Positions 27,575 to 39,783 of a stretch of DNA of 64,000 nucleotides are shown here, piece after piece. The position numbers and the translations under genes are program-made. The stretch spans positions 17,820 to 81,819 of the forward strand of contig NZ_JAIVLB010000012.1 in the NCBI RefSeq assembly GCF_020524495.1. Reading direction: 5' to 3'. A model generated the notes under the pieces. That model was given only the letters and a program-made list of their open reading frames with translations. It was not told the origin of the DNA and did not search any database. Position 1 is the first letter of the stretch. Every line of letters starts with the position of its first letter. The stretch is from Bacillus stratosphericus (GTDB lineage: Bacteria; Bacillota; Bacilli; Bacillales; Bacillaceae).

Positions 27575-30500
27575 GTAAATAACGAATCCATTTCTTCAAG
27601 AGACATATCCACTGTTTCAAAATCAGACGGTGTAAATTCGACCTCTTCTTTCTCTAGACAATGCTGAACCATGCGTTCAATTTGCCGTTCTATCTCATGT
27701 AAAAGCTGCGTCATGTCTATTTCACAAAGCTGTTTTCTGCTAAAAGAAAGATGAAAAATAAGCTGACCGCCCTTGATCGTTGCGACCATATCGATGACGG
27801 TGGTTAGCTGATTATCCAATGACGAATCAGTACCTGAGGTGAAATAGGACATCTCATAATCAGCCGATTGTTTAAGTACCTGATCGATCTCACCTAAATA
27901 GTTAAAGCGTAATTGTGGCGCTGAATGGTCCGGAAGCTGTCTATTGATGAGTGACAACAAACCGTAGCCTGCACCTTTATTTGGTACTTCACGTATCGTT
28001 TCTTTTACTGCTCGAATATGATCTGATAGAGACTCATAAACGTTGACATTCACTGGATACATGGTTGTAAACCATCCGAACGTTCGAGAAACATCGATAT
28101 CTTCCTGCACAGCATCTCTGCCATGACCTTCTAATTCTATAGAAATCCGTTTTTGATTCGTTTGCTGATAACAGGCTTGAGTTAAAGCTGAAATTAACAG
28201 TTCATGAGGCTGCGTTTGATACGCTTTATTCGCTTGATTGATCAATTGATTCGTCAGTTCCACTGATAATGACTTGGTCAGTTTGATTTCATCTTTGACA
28301 TATCCCTCACTTGTTGCCAATTGATACAAAGGCTGAATATCCTGAATCTCTTTCTCCCAATAGCTGAATTCTTCTTTTACATCATCTGATGCTGCATATT
28401 GGTTTATCCGCTCTGCAAAAATCTGATATGAATGGGTTTTGAGCGGAAGTACCTCTGCTGTCACCTTTTCTGCATGCAATAATTTGATCAAGTCCTCCAC
28501 AAGAATTTGCCAAGACATGCCGTCAGCTAAAAGATGGTGCGCAGCAAAAATGAGATGCGATTGAGAAGATGTCTGACAAAGTGCTACTTGAATTAACGGT
28601 CCCTGATAAAGATGGGTGCTTTGCTTTAACTGAAAACCCACTTCTTTTAACGCTTCTTGCACATTCTCTTCTTCCTGCTCTGTGAAATCGCGTATCACCA
28701 GAGGAATATGCTGAATGCCTTCATCATAAAAGAGTATGTTTGTCGCCTCATGTACTTTTAACCTTAATCCGTCATGATGATTGATCAGCTCTTTTAAGGC
28801 ATCCTGTACAATTCTCTCATCCATCTTCTGCTTTGAATGAACAATGACAGATTGATGCCAGAAATGTTCATTTTCCAACTGCTTAGACCAGAACCATTCG
28901 ACAACTGGAATCGATTTCACATCGCCCATCACCTGCTCTTGTGAGATATGTAATACAGGTTCCTGCTGAACAATTTGTGCCATTTCTCTAAAGATTGGAT
29001 AAGTAAACATATCTTTTGTTTTTAAATAGAGCCCCTTTTCTTTTAACTTCGCGATAAACTGGATCGCCTTAATGGAGTCACCGCCAAGCTGATAAAAATG
29101 ATCAGCCGGTTCGATGTTCTCATGCCCTAATATATCTTTTGCTGTATCTAACATGATCTCTTCGATGGCCGCTGTTTCCCTTGACCATTCAACCGGGGTT
29201 TCCAATTGAGACAGCAATGGATCAGGCAGTGCTGATCGATTAATTTTCCCATTTTGAGTTAGCGGGAGCTCATCTAATACAACAAAATACGCTGGTACCA
29301 TATAGGCTGGGAGCTGATCTGATAATTTTTTTCTCAGCAAAAAGGTTGTTAGTTGTTTCTCTTTTAATTCAATATAAGCAGCGAGCTGTTTTTCTCCAGC
29401 TTCATCGGTGAGATCAATGACAACCGCTTTATCTACTTCTTCGAGTGCCATAAGCGCAAGTTCAATTTCCCCCAGTTCAATCCGGTAACCTCGCAGCTTG
29501 ATTTGATGATCAATCCGGCCAATATACTCAAGCTTTCCATCGGTTGCTCGTTTAGCAATGTCACCTGTTCGGTACATACGACGATGACTCACAAATGGAT
29601 TAGGCAGAAAGCGTGATTCCTGCAAGTCAGGTCTCTGCCAATATCCTCTGCCAACGCCCGCGCCTGAGATATACATTTCTCCCACTGTTCCTGGTAACAC
29701 CACTTGCTGATTCTCATCTAAAAGGTAAATCTCCGTATTTGGCATCGGCACACCAATTGACACCGATGTCCCGCCATCGTCTTGATGAAATGGATGAATC
29801 ATGCAGCCAACCGTTGCTTCTGTGGGTCCGTATTCATTAAAGATAGAAATTCGCCCATCACTTGCCTCGATGATTCTTTTGGCCAGAGCTGTCGATAATT
29901 GCTCCCCGCCAACAATCATCCGCTTCACAACTGATTGCGTGAGTGCAACATCTGTTAGCAGCGCCATATGTGCTGGTGTCAGCTTAATAACTTTTGCTTT
30001 TTGATCAAGCAAGATATGTTCTAATAAAAAGCCTGGCTGATCCTCTTGACGATAGATCACCACCTTACTTCCAATCACCAATGGTGTATAGATGGATGTC
30101 ACTGTTAAATCAAATGCAATGGATGAATACAATGCAAAGTGATCATCGGCTGAATCTGTATAGTTTAATTTGGCAGACATGATATAATTCACTAAGCTTC
30201 GATGCTCAATCATGACCCCTTTTGGCTGTCCTGTAGAGCCAGAAGTATAGATCATATATGCAACGTCTTCCGCATCTCCAATGAATGGATGATCGGAATC
30301 ATACTGAACCAACTCATCCCACACGTTGTACATATTGTACGTATCCCCTTCAAAAGGGAATGACGATGCTTGATCTGTTAAAAACAGCTTCGCCTGACTA
30401 TCATCCAAAATAAACTGAATGCGCTCCTGCGGATACTCAGGATCAATCGGTACATATGCACCGCCCCCCTTTAAAATCCCTAGTAGCAACACAATGAGTT

Positions 30501-32040
30501 CTGGTGAATGATTCATACATACAGCAACAAAATCATGCCGCTGCAACCCATGAGTTTGAAGGAAATGCGCCATTTGATTGGTTTTTCTCTCAAGCTCATC
30601 GTATGTCATCACGTGAGATCCATCCTGAAGCGCTATTCGACTAGGAGAGGCCTTTGACATGTCTGTGATCAATTCATGGATTTTTTTCTCCTGAGGAAAC
30701 AAAATGGTTGTGTCATTCCATTGGTAAAGCTCTCGATGCTTCTCCTCTTCTGTCATCAAAAGGACATCCTTCAAGCACTGTTCGGGATGGGTGAGTATGT
30801 TCTCAACAAATAGAAGCATTCTCTCATGAAGGAAGTCGATGTCTTCCTTGGCATAATCTGAGATTTTGTAGTCATATTGCAGCTCAATTTGCCCTTTTTC
30901 ATCCCATTCTTTCACAGCAACTTGTAAGCCATATGGCTGGAATCCATTGTAAAGCTCTATATATTCAACTGCGTATCCTTCCATCTCCTGCACCATATTT
31001 GTGCTGTAAGAGTTGATAAAGATTTGAAAAAGCTGATCATATCCTGCCTTTGCCAGCTCTAAATCTTTGACGAGTGCGTCATATGGATAGCGCTGGTGAA
31101 GGAAGTAAGCCTTATAGCTTTTTTGTACGTCTGTTAAACTTTCTAACAAAGATAGGTGAGGATCGATCTTCATTCGATAAGGCATTGTGCTGACAGTCAT
31201 ACCGGATGTAGCTTTTTCCTTCTGGCCGGAACGATTGAGAACTGGAGTCCCAATAATAAAATCTTTTTGCTGGTATCTTTTATGCAAGTAAACGAAGAGG
31301 CCTAAAGTAAATAATGAGTTGATTGAACAATGATGGGTATCTATAAAATCATAGATTCGTTCTGAAAGTTGTCGATTAAGGTAATGGCTTTGTCGATGGC
31401 CTTTAATTTGGTCAGTTCCTTGTACCAAATAACTATCAGACACATCAGATAAGGTTTCTTTCCAAAACTGCTGATCTTTTTTAAATCTTGGGGAGTTCAT
31501 ATATTTCGATTCTTTATCAATAAAAACAGAATGATCGTCTGTATCTTGTTCGATTGAGGAGTTTTGTGTAAGAGCAGTGTAAAGTTGACTAATCTTATCG
31601 ATGATTACTTTCATCGACCAGCCATCTGCTACAGTATGATGGCATTTGATGAAATAACCAGACTGTTGTTCACCGACTTTTAATACAGCGAATTCGACAA
31701 GAGAGGTTTCTAGTAATTGAAACGGTGTTTTGAAGGCTTTTTCGGCCCATTCTAACATGAGTTCATGGGTTGAAAACTCATATACAGGTATATGGTTGTC
31801 GGCGTTTGGATCAACGTATTGAAGAGTCACTCCGTCTTTCTCTACTAGCTTGAGACGAAGAGATTCTGTCGTCCTGATACAACATACAATGGCCTGCTTA
31901 AGTCTGTCCAGCTGCAATGGCCCATTGACGAAAATAATACCACCAATATGATTGATCGGTGTCTCTGGATAAAATGTTTCCATGTTTATAACGCGCTTTT
32001 GTGGATGTGTTAATGGCCAATATACTAAACTACTAGTCAA
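27571..32040 (-). CDS. amiA: Amicoumacin-type NRPS AmiA (starter C-A-PCP-E)
   Basis: First NRPS of the line, 1489 residues, expected to make N-acyl-D-Asn. Domains: a C domain at the extreme N-terminus (HHTVADGWS near 134), the position and form of a lipoinitiating starter C; A (TSGSTGQPKGV near 600, NEYGPTEA near 737); PCP (GGDSIKAIQF near 988); and an epimerisation domain (HHLLADGMSW near 1168, later GHGRDA, GWFTTMYP, FNYLGEI). The A code read by eye is D-L-T-K-I-G-E-V-G-K, the same as AmiI and near-identical to known Asn codes. The start is an unusual TTG at 32040 with AGAGGTGG upstream; the next ATG is 19 codons inside. Acyl-D-Asn is the prodrug signature removed by AmiB-type peptidases. 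Confidence 0.92.
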   Translation of the reverse strand: MTSSLVYWPLTHPQKRVINMETFYPETPINHIGGIIFVNGPLQLDRLKQAIVCCIRTTESLRLKLVEKDGVTLQYVDPNADNHIPVYEFSTHELMLEWAEKAFKTPFQLLETSLVEFAVLKVGEQQSGYFIKCHHTVADGWSMKVIIDKISQLYTALTQNSSIEQDTDDHSVFIDKESKYMNSPRFKKDQQFWKETLSDVSDSYLVQGTDQIKGHRQSHYLNRQLSERIYDFIDTHHCSINSLFTLGLFVYLHKRYQQKDFIIGTPVLNRSGQKEKATSGMTVSTMPYRMKIDPHLSLLESLTDVQKSYKAYFLHQRYPYDALVKDLELAKAGYDQLFQIFINSYSTNMVQEMEGYAVEYIELYNGFQPYGLQVAVKEWDEKGQIELQYDYKISDYAKEDIDFLHERMLLFVENILTHPEQCLKDVLLMTEEEKHRELYQWNDTTILFPQEKKIHELITDMSKASPSRIALQDGSHVMTYDELERKTNQMAHFLQTHGLQRHDFVAVCMNHSPELIVLLLGILKGGGAYVPIDPEYPQERIQFILDDSQAKLFLTDQASSFPFEGDTYNMYNVWDELVQYDSDHPFIGDAEDVAYMIYTSGSTGQPKGVMIEHRSLVNYIMSAKLNYTDSADDHFALYSSIAFDLTVTSIYTPLVIGSKVVIYRQEDQPGFLLEHILLDQKAKVIKLTPAHMALLTDVALTQSVVKRMIVGGEQLSTALAKRIIEASDGRISIFNEYGPTEATVGCMIHPFHQDDGGTSVSIGVPMPNTEIYLLDENQQVVLPGTVGEMYISGAGVGRGYWQRPDLQESRFLPNPFVSHRRMYRTGDIAKRATDGKLEYIGRIDHQIKLRGYRIELGEIELALMALEEVDKAVVIDLTDEAGEKQLAAYIELKEKQLTTFLLRKKLSDQLPAYMVPAYFVVLDELPLTQNGKINRSALPDPLLSQLETPVEWSRETAAIEEIMLDTAKDILGHENIEPADHFYQLGGDSIKAIQFIAKLKEKGLYLKTKDMFTYPIFREMAQIVQQEPVLHISQEQVMGDVKSIPVVEWFWSKQLENEHFWHQSVIVHSKQKMDERIVQDALKELINHHDGLRLKVHEATNILFYDEGIQHIPLVIRDFTEQEEENVQEALKEVGFQLKQSTHLYQGPLIQVALCQTSSQSHLIFAAHHLLADGMSWQILVEDLIKLLHAEKVTAEVLPLKTHSYQIFAERINQYAASDDVKEEFSYWEKEIQDIQPLYQLATSEGYVKDEIKLTKSLSVELTNQLINQANKAYQTQPHELLISALTQACYQQTNQKRISIELEGHGRDAVQEDIDVSRTFGWFTTMYPVNVNVYESLSDHIRAVKETIREVPNKGAGYGLLSLINRQLPDHSAPQLRFNYLGEIDQVLKQSADYEMSYFTSGTDSSLDNQLTTVIDMVATIKGGQLIFHLSFSRKQLCEIDMTQLLHEIERQIERMVQHCLEKEEVEFTPSDFETVDMSLEEMDSLFT

Positions 32041-32085
32041 TTACGCCACCTCTACTTTTCGTATAGTTAACATTTCTACGAACAT

Positions 32086-32114
32086 ATTAAATCATATAAT
32101 GGTATTTTTGTAAA
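32086..32114 (-). promoter_or_regulatory. Candidate promoter of the ami operon
   Basis: On the minus strand a TTTACA (32114-32109) is followed after 17 nt by TTTAAT (32091-32086). This is a reasonable sigma-A promoter about 45 nt upstream of the TTG start of amiA. No other gene separates it from amiA, and every later gap in the operon is 27 nt or less, so it probably drives the whole cluster. Start site and regulation are not shown. Confidence 0.5.
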
Positions 32115-32160
32115 TAATTGAGCTTAAATGTCTAAAAATGTTCATTTTTTAATGTAGACG

Positions 32161-32884
32161 CTAGGAAAGACGACACAGTAAAGAGGGCAACGTTGAAAAA
32201 AAGACGATTCTTGTCCCAAAGAGATCGGTCATGGTGCTCATAACGAGGATGGGCAATCCATATATAAAAGTGGATAATGTATGTTGAGCTTATAGTATTT
32301 TAGGCAATTCAAATTTGACTCAGTGTATCTTTTACGTATTGTGTGAATAGAAATACTACGAAGCTGAAAGGCTGGGCCTAATAAAAATACAAATAACAAA
32401 CTGAACCTAGCTGATTCATTCAGTCCTAACCATAGACCAGAAGTGAAAATCTAACTATTGGCTTTTTAATAAAAAGGGCTTTTCTACTAAAAGCGGGATC
32501 ATCGAATTTCTAACTGGAATGGTTCCCCCATCTATTAAAGAAAGTAGAAATACTATGATAAAAAAGATAGAAATAGAAAATGATGCTAGTTGTAGAATAT
32601 AATCAAGCAACGGAAGAAAATAATTTGACATATTTACAAATAGAAAATGAGTTTCTTTTTAGCTTAAAATGATACATAAAGAAAGGGATGAGTACCGCTC
32701 CAAGTACTTGTCCGACAAACTGCGAGACGGCCACCATTGAAGCAATCAGCGTAGAACTTGTAAATTGATACGTCAGGAAGGTTAGAACGAGAACATATAG
32801 TGAATCCCCAAAATTTAGCAAGGGTTTGCCCCCCCTAATAAAAAGTAAAATGGTAATCTCTATTTTCTCTTCATTACCATACAT
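32161..32884 (-). pseudogene. Decayed MFS transporter gene at the cluster border
   Basis: Minus-strand remnant of a major facilitator efflux transporter. From 32884 an ATG opens 93 codons with two membrane-spanning stretches typical of MFS N-termini (LLNFGDSLYVLVLTF, then SMVAVSQFVGQVLGAVL) and stops at 32603. After frame changes, 32565-32455 encodes IDGGTIPVRNSMIPLLVEKP, an MFS-like stretch, and 32281-32161 encodes STFIYGLPILVMSTMTDLF, which resembles a late transmembrane region. Together these span about 720 nt with at least two stops or frameshifts, against about 1200 nt for an intact gene. It fills most of the gap between amiA and yerH. Whether it once exported the antibiotic is unknown. 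Confidence 0.72.
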
Positions 32885-32950
32885 AATAATACATTATTTT
32901 CTACACTTCTACTTTTTATAACAACATTTTCTTAATTTGATACTTTTTTA

Positions 32951-32990
32951 CTAATTTAAAAAACCGCCAAAAGGCGGTTTTTTAAATTAG
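32951..32990 (-). terminator. Intrinsic terminator of the pcrB-pcrA-ligA-yerH transcript
   Basis: A perfect 18-bp inverted repeat (arms 32951-32968 and 32973-32990, GC core CCGCC/GGCGG, loop AAAA) ends in a T run on either strand. It overlaps the yerH stop codon. It should stop yerH transcription and could also block reads from the other direction. Confidence 0.85.
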
Positions 32991-34174
32991 TCATATATAT
33001 GGACTGTTGGTTCTTTATCTTCAGCATTTTTCGTAATAAGGGCTTCTTGTTGATCAGAAGAAGTAATGTAGATTTCTATATTTGTGCTCTTATAGTAATC
33101 CATGACTTCACCTGTTAAATATTGTGTGAAAGCCACTACTTCTGTTTTCCCATAGAATTGCATTGGAATTTCAACTTTCATTTTTTGCATGTTTCCATTT
33201 TTATAGAAGCCTTTTCCTACCACTCCGGTGTAATTTGGGAAGTAGTCTTCTACCTTTGTCTTGAAGCGATCAAATTTTTCTGAATCATTCTTGTAGTTGC
33301 TTTTGGCATTATCTGAAGGGAAGAATACATTCTCCTCTTTGATCGTGTCCCAATTGCCGATATCAGATGATCCTGCTTTCACATCGGTTTTGGCGATAAA
33401 GTTTCCTGGCACGATGGACGATTTTGGCGCTTGCTTATAAAGGGCAATCATCACAGGCACTTTTTCCAAACCGTCCATTTGGCGTATTCGTTTAATCACT
33501 TGTTCTGCAATTTTTTCGCCCTCTTCTAAGAGTTTTTTTGAATTTTTCGATGAATCAATGGTCACCTCTTGCTGAGGATCGCCAATATTTTCTCGATAAT
33601 AATAAACGGAATTCAGCGCAAGACCAATAACGACTCCGCCAAGCTGTAAGCTGTTTTTGTCTTTTCGAATTAAGTAATTATGCTCTAGCATCGAAGCTAA
33701 GTAGATTGGACTATTTTCGTTTTTGGACTTTGTTGATCCTGAATTTGGAAGAGGAGGGTTTAAGCCTAGGTTCTTAAAGTTTTCATCTTCTTTTTCTGCT
33801 TTTTTCAAATCACTTCCTGTTTTTTTGCGCGCCAGCCAGCTTAGAACGGTATCCTCATCTAAATGCTGTCCTTCTTGAAAAAGATAGTCGTTTGTATTAA
33901 ATGACTCTGTTGCCAGGCGCATGAGACCTGTTTCAAATTCATCAATATCCAAGCGTGTATTAAGACGCTCTGCTGTTAATCCCCTTGCAGCACCTTGTTT
34001 AAACGGCAGCACCATTTTGTAATAGGAGTCAGAGATATTGTACATCGGGATGATCGCTGTTTCCTTCGTTTCATCCGTTTTTTTTGTGACTTCTTTCTCA
34101 TCCTTTCCCCCAAAAGGTGCGCACGCTGACAATACCAGTGTGAGCATTGTCAGCAGCAATAACAACTTTTTCAA
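32987..34174 (-). CDS. yerH: CamS-family sex-pheromone-type lipoprotein YerH
   Basis: Lipoprotein of 395 residues in the CamS family (staphylococcal cAM373 pheromone precursor family). The signal peptide has a poly-Leu core and the lipobox LSAC with Cys18. The mature part begins with a charged linker ([14 protein letters not shown]) and ends in HIYD. It is the last gene of the pcrB-pcrA-ligA-yerH set, 15 nt after ligA, as in B. subtilis. The cellular role is not established; attachment to the outer face of the membrane is predicted from the lipobox. Confidence 0.92.
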   Translation of the reverse strand: MKKLLLLLTMLTLVLSACAPFGGKDEKEVTKKTDETKETAIIPMYNISDSYYKMVLPFKQGAARGLTAERLNTRLDIDEFETGLMRLATESFNTNDYLFQEGQHLDEDTVLSWLARKKTGSDLKKAEKEDENFKNLGLNPPLPNSGSTKSKNENSPIYLASMLEHNYLIRKDKNSLQLGGVVIGLALNSVYYYRENIGDPQQEVTIDSSKNSKKLLEEGEKIAEQVIKRIRQMDGLEKVPVMIALYKQAPKSSIVPGNFIAKTDVKAGSSDIGNWDTIKEENVFFPSDNAKSNYKNDSEKFDRFKTKVEDYFPNYTGVVGKGFYKNGNMQKMKVEIPMQFYGKTEVVAFTQYLTGEVMDYYKSTNIEIYITSSDQQEALITKNAEDKEPTVHIYD

Positions 34175-34189
34175 TAGAAAACACTCCTC

Positions 34190-36232
<2,043 letters not shown>

Positions 36233-36240
36233 CTATCGTT

Positions 36241-38463
36241 TTATTGCTTCTCGATTGGCGCAAATGCTGCGAGTAGTCGCTTAATGCCTGTAGGGATTGG
36301 GAACGCAATATCAAGCTCTGTGCTATCTCCGCTGCCTTTCACACTTACAACCGTTCCAACTCCCCATTTTTTATGGGCAGCTTTATCACCCACAGCCCAG
36401 CCAATACTACCGGCATCTGTGTTTTGAATGGTTTGTGTTTGCGGACGTGAGACAGGCCCCCGTCTTTGCGGTCTCTCTCTTGTTTGGCCAAACGGTTTTT
36501 TCGATTCATTTTTCTCAATTAGGTTGTCCAATAAATCGGCTGGTATTTCTCTAATGAATCTTGATTCAAGGTTCATGTTCGTTCGGCCAAATAATGTTCT
36601 CATCTTGGCACTCGATAAATAAATCTCTTCTTCAGCCCGTGTGATGCCTACGTAAGCAAGGCGGCGTTCTTCTTCCATCTCTGCATCTTCCATTAATGAA
36701 CGGCTGTGCGGGAAGACACCTTCCTCCATCCCCATTAAGAAAACAACCGGGAATTCTAGACCTTTGGCTGCGTGAATGGTCATCAAGATGACAGCATCCT
36801 GATCTTCCTCCTCATTTTCATCCAGCTTATCAATGTCTGCAACTAAAGCGAGATCAGTCAGGAAGGTCACAAGCGATTTATCTTCATTTTGTTCTTCAAA
36901 GTTCTTTGTGACGGATAGAAACTCGTCTATATTTTCTAAACGACTTTGTGCTTCAATCGTCTTTTCGACCTTAAGCGCTTCACGATAGCCTGTTTTCTCT
37001 AGTATTTCTTCCGTTAATTCGGTGACAGATAAATAATCCTGCATATTCGTCATCTGATCAATGAGCTGTTTGAATTCATCAAGAGCATTGGCCGCCCTTG
37101 CATTTAGTCCAATGAAATCCACCTGACCAAGTGCTTCAGACCTCGACAGGTCATTCATCTCTGCATACGCAGCAATTTTCTCAACAGATGTGGCCCCGAT
37201 ACCACGCTTTGGTACGTTGACAATTCGCGTGAAACTAATATCGTCGTCTGGGTTTGCCACAAGTCGTAAGTATGCCAAAATGTCTTTGATCTCTTTTCTG
37301 TCATAGAACTTCGTGCCGCCGACAATGTTGTATTGAATGTTCGCCTTCATTAATGTTTCCTCTATGACACGAGACTGAGCATTGGTTCGATAGAGGATTG
37401 CGAAATCGGATAATTTGCGCTTTTCGCTTTGATGAAACTGACGAATCTTCCCAGCAACAAATTGACCTTCATCGAATTCATTATCTGCTCGGTAATAGGC
37501 AACCTTCGCACCTTCATCATTTTCTGTCCAAAGTTTTTTTGGTTTACGGTTTGCATTGTTTTGTATGACCATATTCGCGGCATGCAAAATTCGTTTAGTG
37601 GATCTGTAATTTTGTTCAAGAAGAATCACTTCACTGGACGGGTAATCTTTTTCAAAGGAGAGAATGTTTGTAATATCCGCTCCACGCCAGCGATAAATGG
37701 ACTGATCTGAGTCACCGACGACACAAATGTTTTGAAAACGCTGAGCCAGTAGTTTCACAAGCATGTACTGCGCTCTGTTTGTATCCTGATACTCATCAAC
37801 ATGAATGTATTGGAATTTCCGCTGGTAATGCTCTAATACTTCAGGGATGCGTTCAAACAGACGAATCGTCATCATAATCAAATCATCAAAATCAAGTGAT
37901 TGGTTTTTGAGCAATCGTTTTTGATAATCTGTATACACGTCGCTGACCACTTGATCGTAGAAGTCAGCATTTGTTTTTGCATATTCTTCTGCGTCTATGA
38001 GTTCGTTTTTTGCATTGCTGATCGATCCTAAAATACTGCGTGGGTCGAACTTTTTAGGATCAATATTTCGTTCTTTTAAAATGTTCTTAATCACTGAAAG
38101 CTGATCAGATGTGTCTAATATAGAGAAGTTGCGATTCACACCAATCCGGTCAATATCCCGTCTTAAAATTCGGACACACATGCTGTGAAAAGTAGAGATC
38201 CAAATGTCATCTGCACCCGGTCCTAAAATAGCTTCTACACGTTCACGCATTTCACGTGCAGCTTTATTCGTAAACGTAATCGCTAAAATGTTCCACGGAG
38301 CTACATGCTTTTCTGCCATTAAGTACGCAATTCGATGTGTGAGCACTCGTGTTTTACCACTTCCTGCTCCTGCCATCAGTAATAGCGGACCGTCTGTTGC
38401 TTTGACCGCTTCTTTCTGCGCATCATTCAGCCCTTCTAATAGATGATTCGATATTTCATTCAT
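36241..38463 (-). CDS. pcrA: ATP-dependent DNA helicase PcrA
   Basis: UvrD/Rep-type superfamily 1A 3'-5' helicase, 740 residues, acting in repair, rolling-circle replication and clearing of transcription conflicts. Walker A is AGAGSGKT (Lys37); other helicase motifs include [47 protein letters not shown] and VGITRAEE. The C-terminus ([17 protein letters not shown]...FAPIEKQ) is the Tudor-like RNA-polymerase-binding region of PcrA. The start MNEISNHL at 38463 matches the B. subtilis protein; an ATG 15 nt upstream is less likely. Confidence 0.97.
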   Translation of the reverse strand: MNEISNHLLEGLNDAQKEAVKATDGPLLLMAGAGSGKTRVLTHRIAYLMAEKHVAPWNILAITFTNKAAREMRERVEAILGPGADDIWISTFHSMCVRILRRDIDRIGVNRNFSILDTSDQLSVIKNILKERNIDPKKFDPRSILGSISNAKNELIDAEEYAKTNADFYDQVVSDVYTDYQKRLLKNQSLDFDDLIMMTIRLFERIPEVLEHYQRKFQYIHVDEYQDTNRAQYMLVKLLAQRFQNICVVGDSDQSIYRWRGADITNILSFEKDYPSSEVILLEQNYRSTKRILHAANMVIQNNANRKPKKLWTENDEGAKVAYYRADNEFDEGQFVAGKIRQFHQSEKRKLSDFAILYRTNAQSRVIEETLMKANIQYNIVGGTKFYDRKEIKDILAYLRLVANPDDDISFTRIVNVPKRGIGATSVEKIAAYAEMNDLSRSEALGQVDFIGLNARAANALDEFKQLIDQMTNMQDYLSVTELTEEILEKTGYREALKVEKTIEAQSRLENIDEFLSVTKNFEEQNEDKSLVTFLTDLALVADIDKLDENEEEDQDAVILMTIHAAKGLEFPVVFLMGMEEGVFPHSRSLMEDAEMEEERRLAYVGITRAEEEIYLSSAKMRTLFGRTNMNLESRFIREIPADLLDNLIEKNESKKPFGQTRERPQRRGPVSRPQTQTIQNTDAGSIGWAVGDKAAHKKWGVGTVVSVKGSGDSTELDIAFPIPTGIKRLLAAFAPIEKQ

Positions 38464-38519
38464 TACATTCACCGCCAATTCGAACTTTTGTTCCCTTTAA
38501 TCCATTTCGTCTTGTTTGA

Positions 38520-39212
38520 TTATGATGATTTTTTGACTGCGTCGACTGTCTTTAACGCTTCTTTGAAATGATCATAAATGACGTTTCCTACAACAACCAC
38601 GTCTGCATGCTGGGCAAAGTCCTTTGCCTGCTCTGCGTTCTCAATGCCGCCACCATAAAAAAGAACCGTTTCATGAAGCACTGCTTTTGTTTCTTTGACA
38701 AGATCTATGTCTCCAAGCGTCCCGCTGTATTCTAGATAAAAAATGGGCAGTTTCATCAAATGCTCTGCCACTCTTGCATATGCTCTTACGTCATCTATAT
38801 CCAACGCCGTATTTGCCTCTGTGAGCTTGGCCACTTTACAATCTTCGTTTAAGATCACATATCCTTCCGGCACAATCTCTTCCATTGACATCAAATCACC
38901 GTACTCCTTCATCGCATCTTTGTGAAGCCCAACAATCCAATCTTGATTGGTGCTGTTTAACACGGTGGGGATGAAATACATATCGAAGCCCGGTACAATC
39001 ATCTCATGTGTCGAAATTTCAAGCACACATGGGACAAGAAATCTGCGGACCTTTGACATCAATTGGAGCACGTTGTCCTCTGTCACATTGTCACTTCCGC
39101 CAATCAATATGGCATCCGTACCAGATTCGCAAATGGCCTCTAGCTGTTCATCGGAAATCTCTTTATTTGGATCGAGTTTAAAGACGTGCTTCCACTCGGT
39201 AACATCATACAT
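38520..39212 (-). CDS. pcrB: Heptaprenylglyceryl phosphate synthase PcrB
   Basis: TIM-barrel prenyltransferase of 230 residues that joins heptaprenyl diphosphate to sn-glycerol-1-phosphate in Bacillus. Motifs: [13 protein letters not shown] (phosphate-binding loop), [11 protein letters not shown] and [13 protein letters not shown] near the C-terminus, and [11 protein letters not shown]. The ATG at 39212 (MYDVTEW) follows ATGGAGGAACG and matches the family N-terminus, so the ORF start nine codons upstream is rejected. It is the first gene of the pcrB-pcrA-ligA-yerH unit. Confidence 0.95.
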   Translation of the reverse strand: MYDVTEWKHVFKLDPNKEISDEQLEAICESGTDAILIGGSDNVTEDNVLQLMSKVRRFLVPCVLEISTHEMIVPGFDMYFIPTVLNSTNQDWIVGLHKDAMKEYGDLMSMEEIVPEGYVILNEDCKVAKLTEANTALDIDDVRAYARVAEHLMKLPIFYLEYSGTLGDIDLVKETKAVLHETVLFYGGGIENAEQAKDFAQHADVVVVGNVIYDHFKEALKTVDAVKKSS

Positions 39213-39250
39213 GAAAAACGTTCCTCCATTTCGTTTCATTCCATTTAAAT

Positions 39251-39259
39251 ATTATAACA
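39251..39259 (-). promoter_or_regulatory. Candidate extended -10 promoter for pcrB-pcrA-ligA-yerH
   Basis: The minus strand reads TGTTATAAT here, an extended -10 box (TGnTATAAT) about 38 nt upstream of the pcrB start; the -35 region is only T-rich. A perfect 10-bp inverted repeat (TCAGCTAAAA, 39293-39302 and 39313-39322) lies just upstream and could be an operator or an old terminator. Confidence 0.5.
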
Positions 39260-39406
39260 AAATCAGTGACCGCAAAAAACGGGTAACCTCCTTCAGCTAA
39301 AAGTTTCACTTTTTTTAGCTGACATTCTTGATCAATCACGTTTAAAGAACATAGAGAAGTGAATGGAATGAGGAGAAAAGTATTTCTTGAGAAAAGGTTC
39401 GGGGAA

Positions 39407-39705
39407 TGAAACGGAATTCTTATCAGATGATAGATAATAAAAGAAATCGAGGCAAGTTTCCGGCAGATTTTCATATTTACTACTGGCTTCTGCCTCTTCC
39501 AGTTGCTTAGAATTTCATTCGTTCCAACAAAACACCGAAAAAGATCAAATGAGTATGCATTCAGGTGAACATGTCATTGATTTAAAGCCAAATGACGGAG
39601 AAACATTCGTGTTGTGGTCGAACATTAGGTGTTAAGGAAATCATCACAGAAAAAGATGGAGTTATTGGCGAGCTGAATAAAATAAAACAGAGCCATTACA
39701 ACTGA
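39407..39705 (+). pseudogene. Possible gene remnant of unknown family between pcrB and yerC
   Basis: This plus-strand stretch reads as protein only across frame changes. MKRNSYQMID starts at 39407 and soon stops. Another frame gives SGEHVIDLKPNDGETFVLWS and stops, and a third gives GVKEIITEKDGVIGELNKI to a stop near 39705. The lengths and smooth composition suggest a decayed gene rather than random sequence, but no family is recognised. The 570-nt gap (39213-39783) otherwise holds only the pcrB promoter region and the terminators after yerC. Confidence 0.3.
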
Positions 39706-39713
39706 AATGGCTC
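39680..39713 (-). terminator. Intrinsic terminator downstream of yerC
   Basis: A perfect 8-bp hairpin (GAGCCATT/AATGGCTC, 39690-39697 and 39706-39713) followed on the minus strand by TGTTTTATTTTATT fits a Rho-independent terminator about 70 nt after yerC. A second hairpin at 39735-39773 (arms around TGTAAACAATCC) with a GCTTTTCT tail lies nearer the gene and may act first. Confidence 0.65.
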
Positions 39714-39783
39714 AAAGTGTTCATCTGAGAAAAGCTGTAAACAAATCCGTTTCGCAAAAAGGATTGTTTACAGGAAGACTCCT

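Noticed and set aside
1..32040. Zwittermicin or xenocoumacin cluster
   Set aside because: Both share the acyl-D-Asn/peptidase logic, but here the first extended residue has an Asn code, not Arg, and no aminomalonyl or Ser-loading genes are seen. The module order fits amicoumacin better.
39205..39474. 89-codon minus-strand frame upstream of pcrB
   Set aside because: No ribosome site and no family resemblance. It overlaps the pcrB promoter and the pcrB start.
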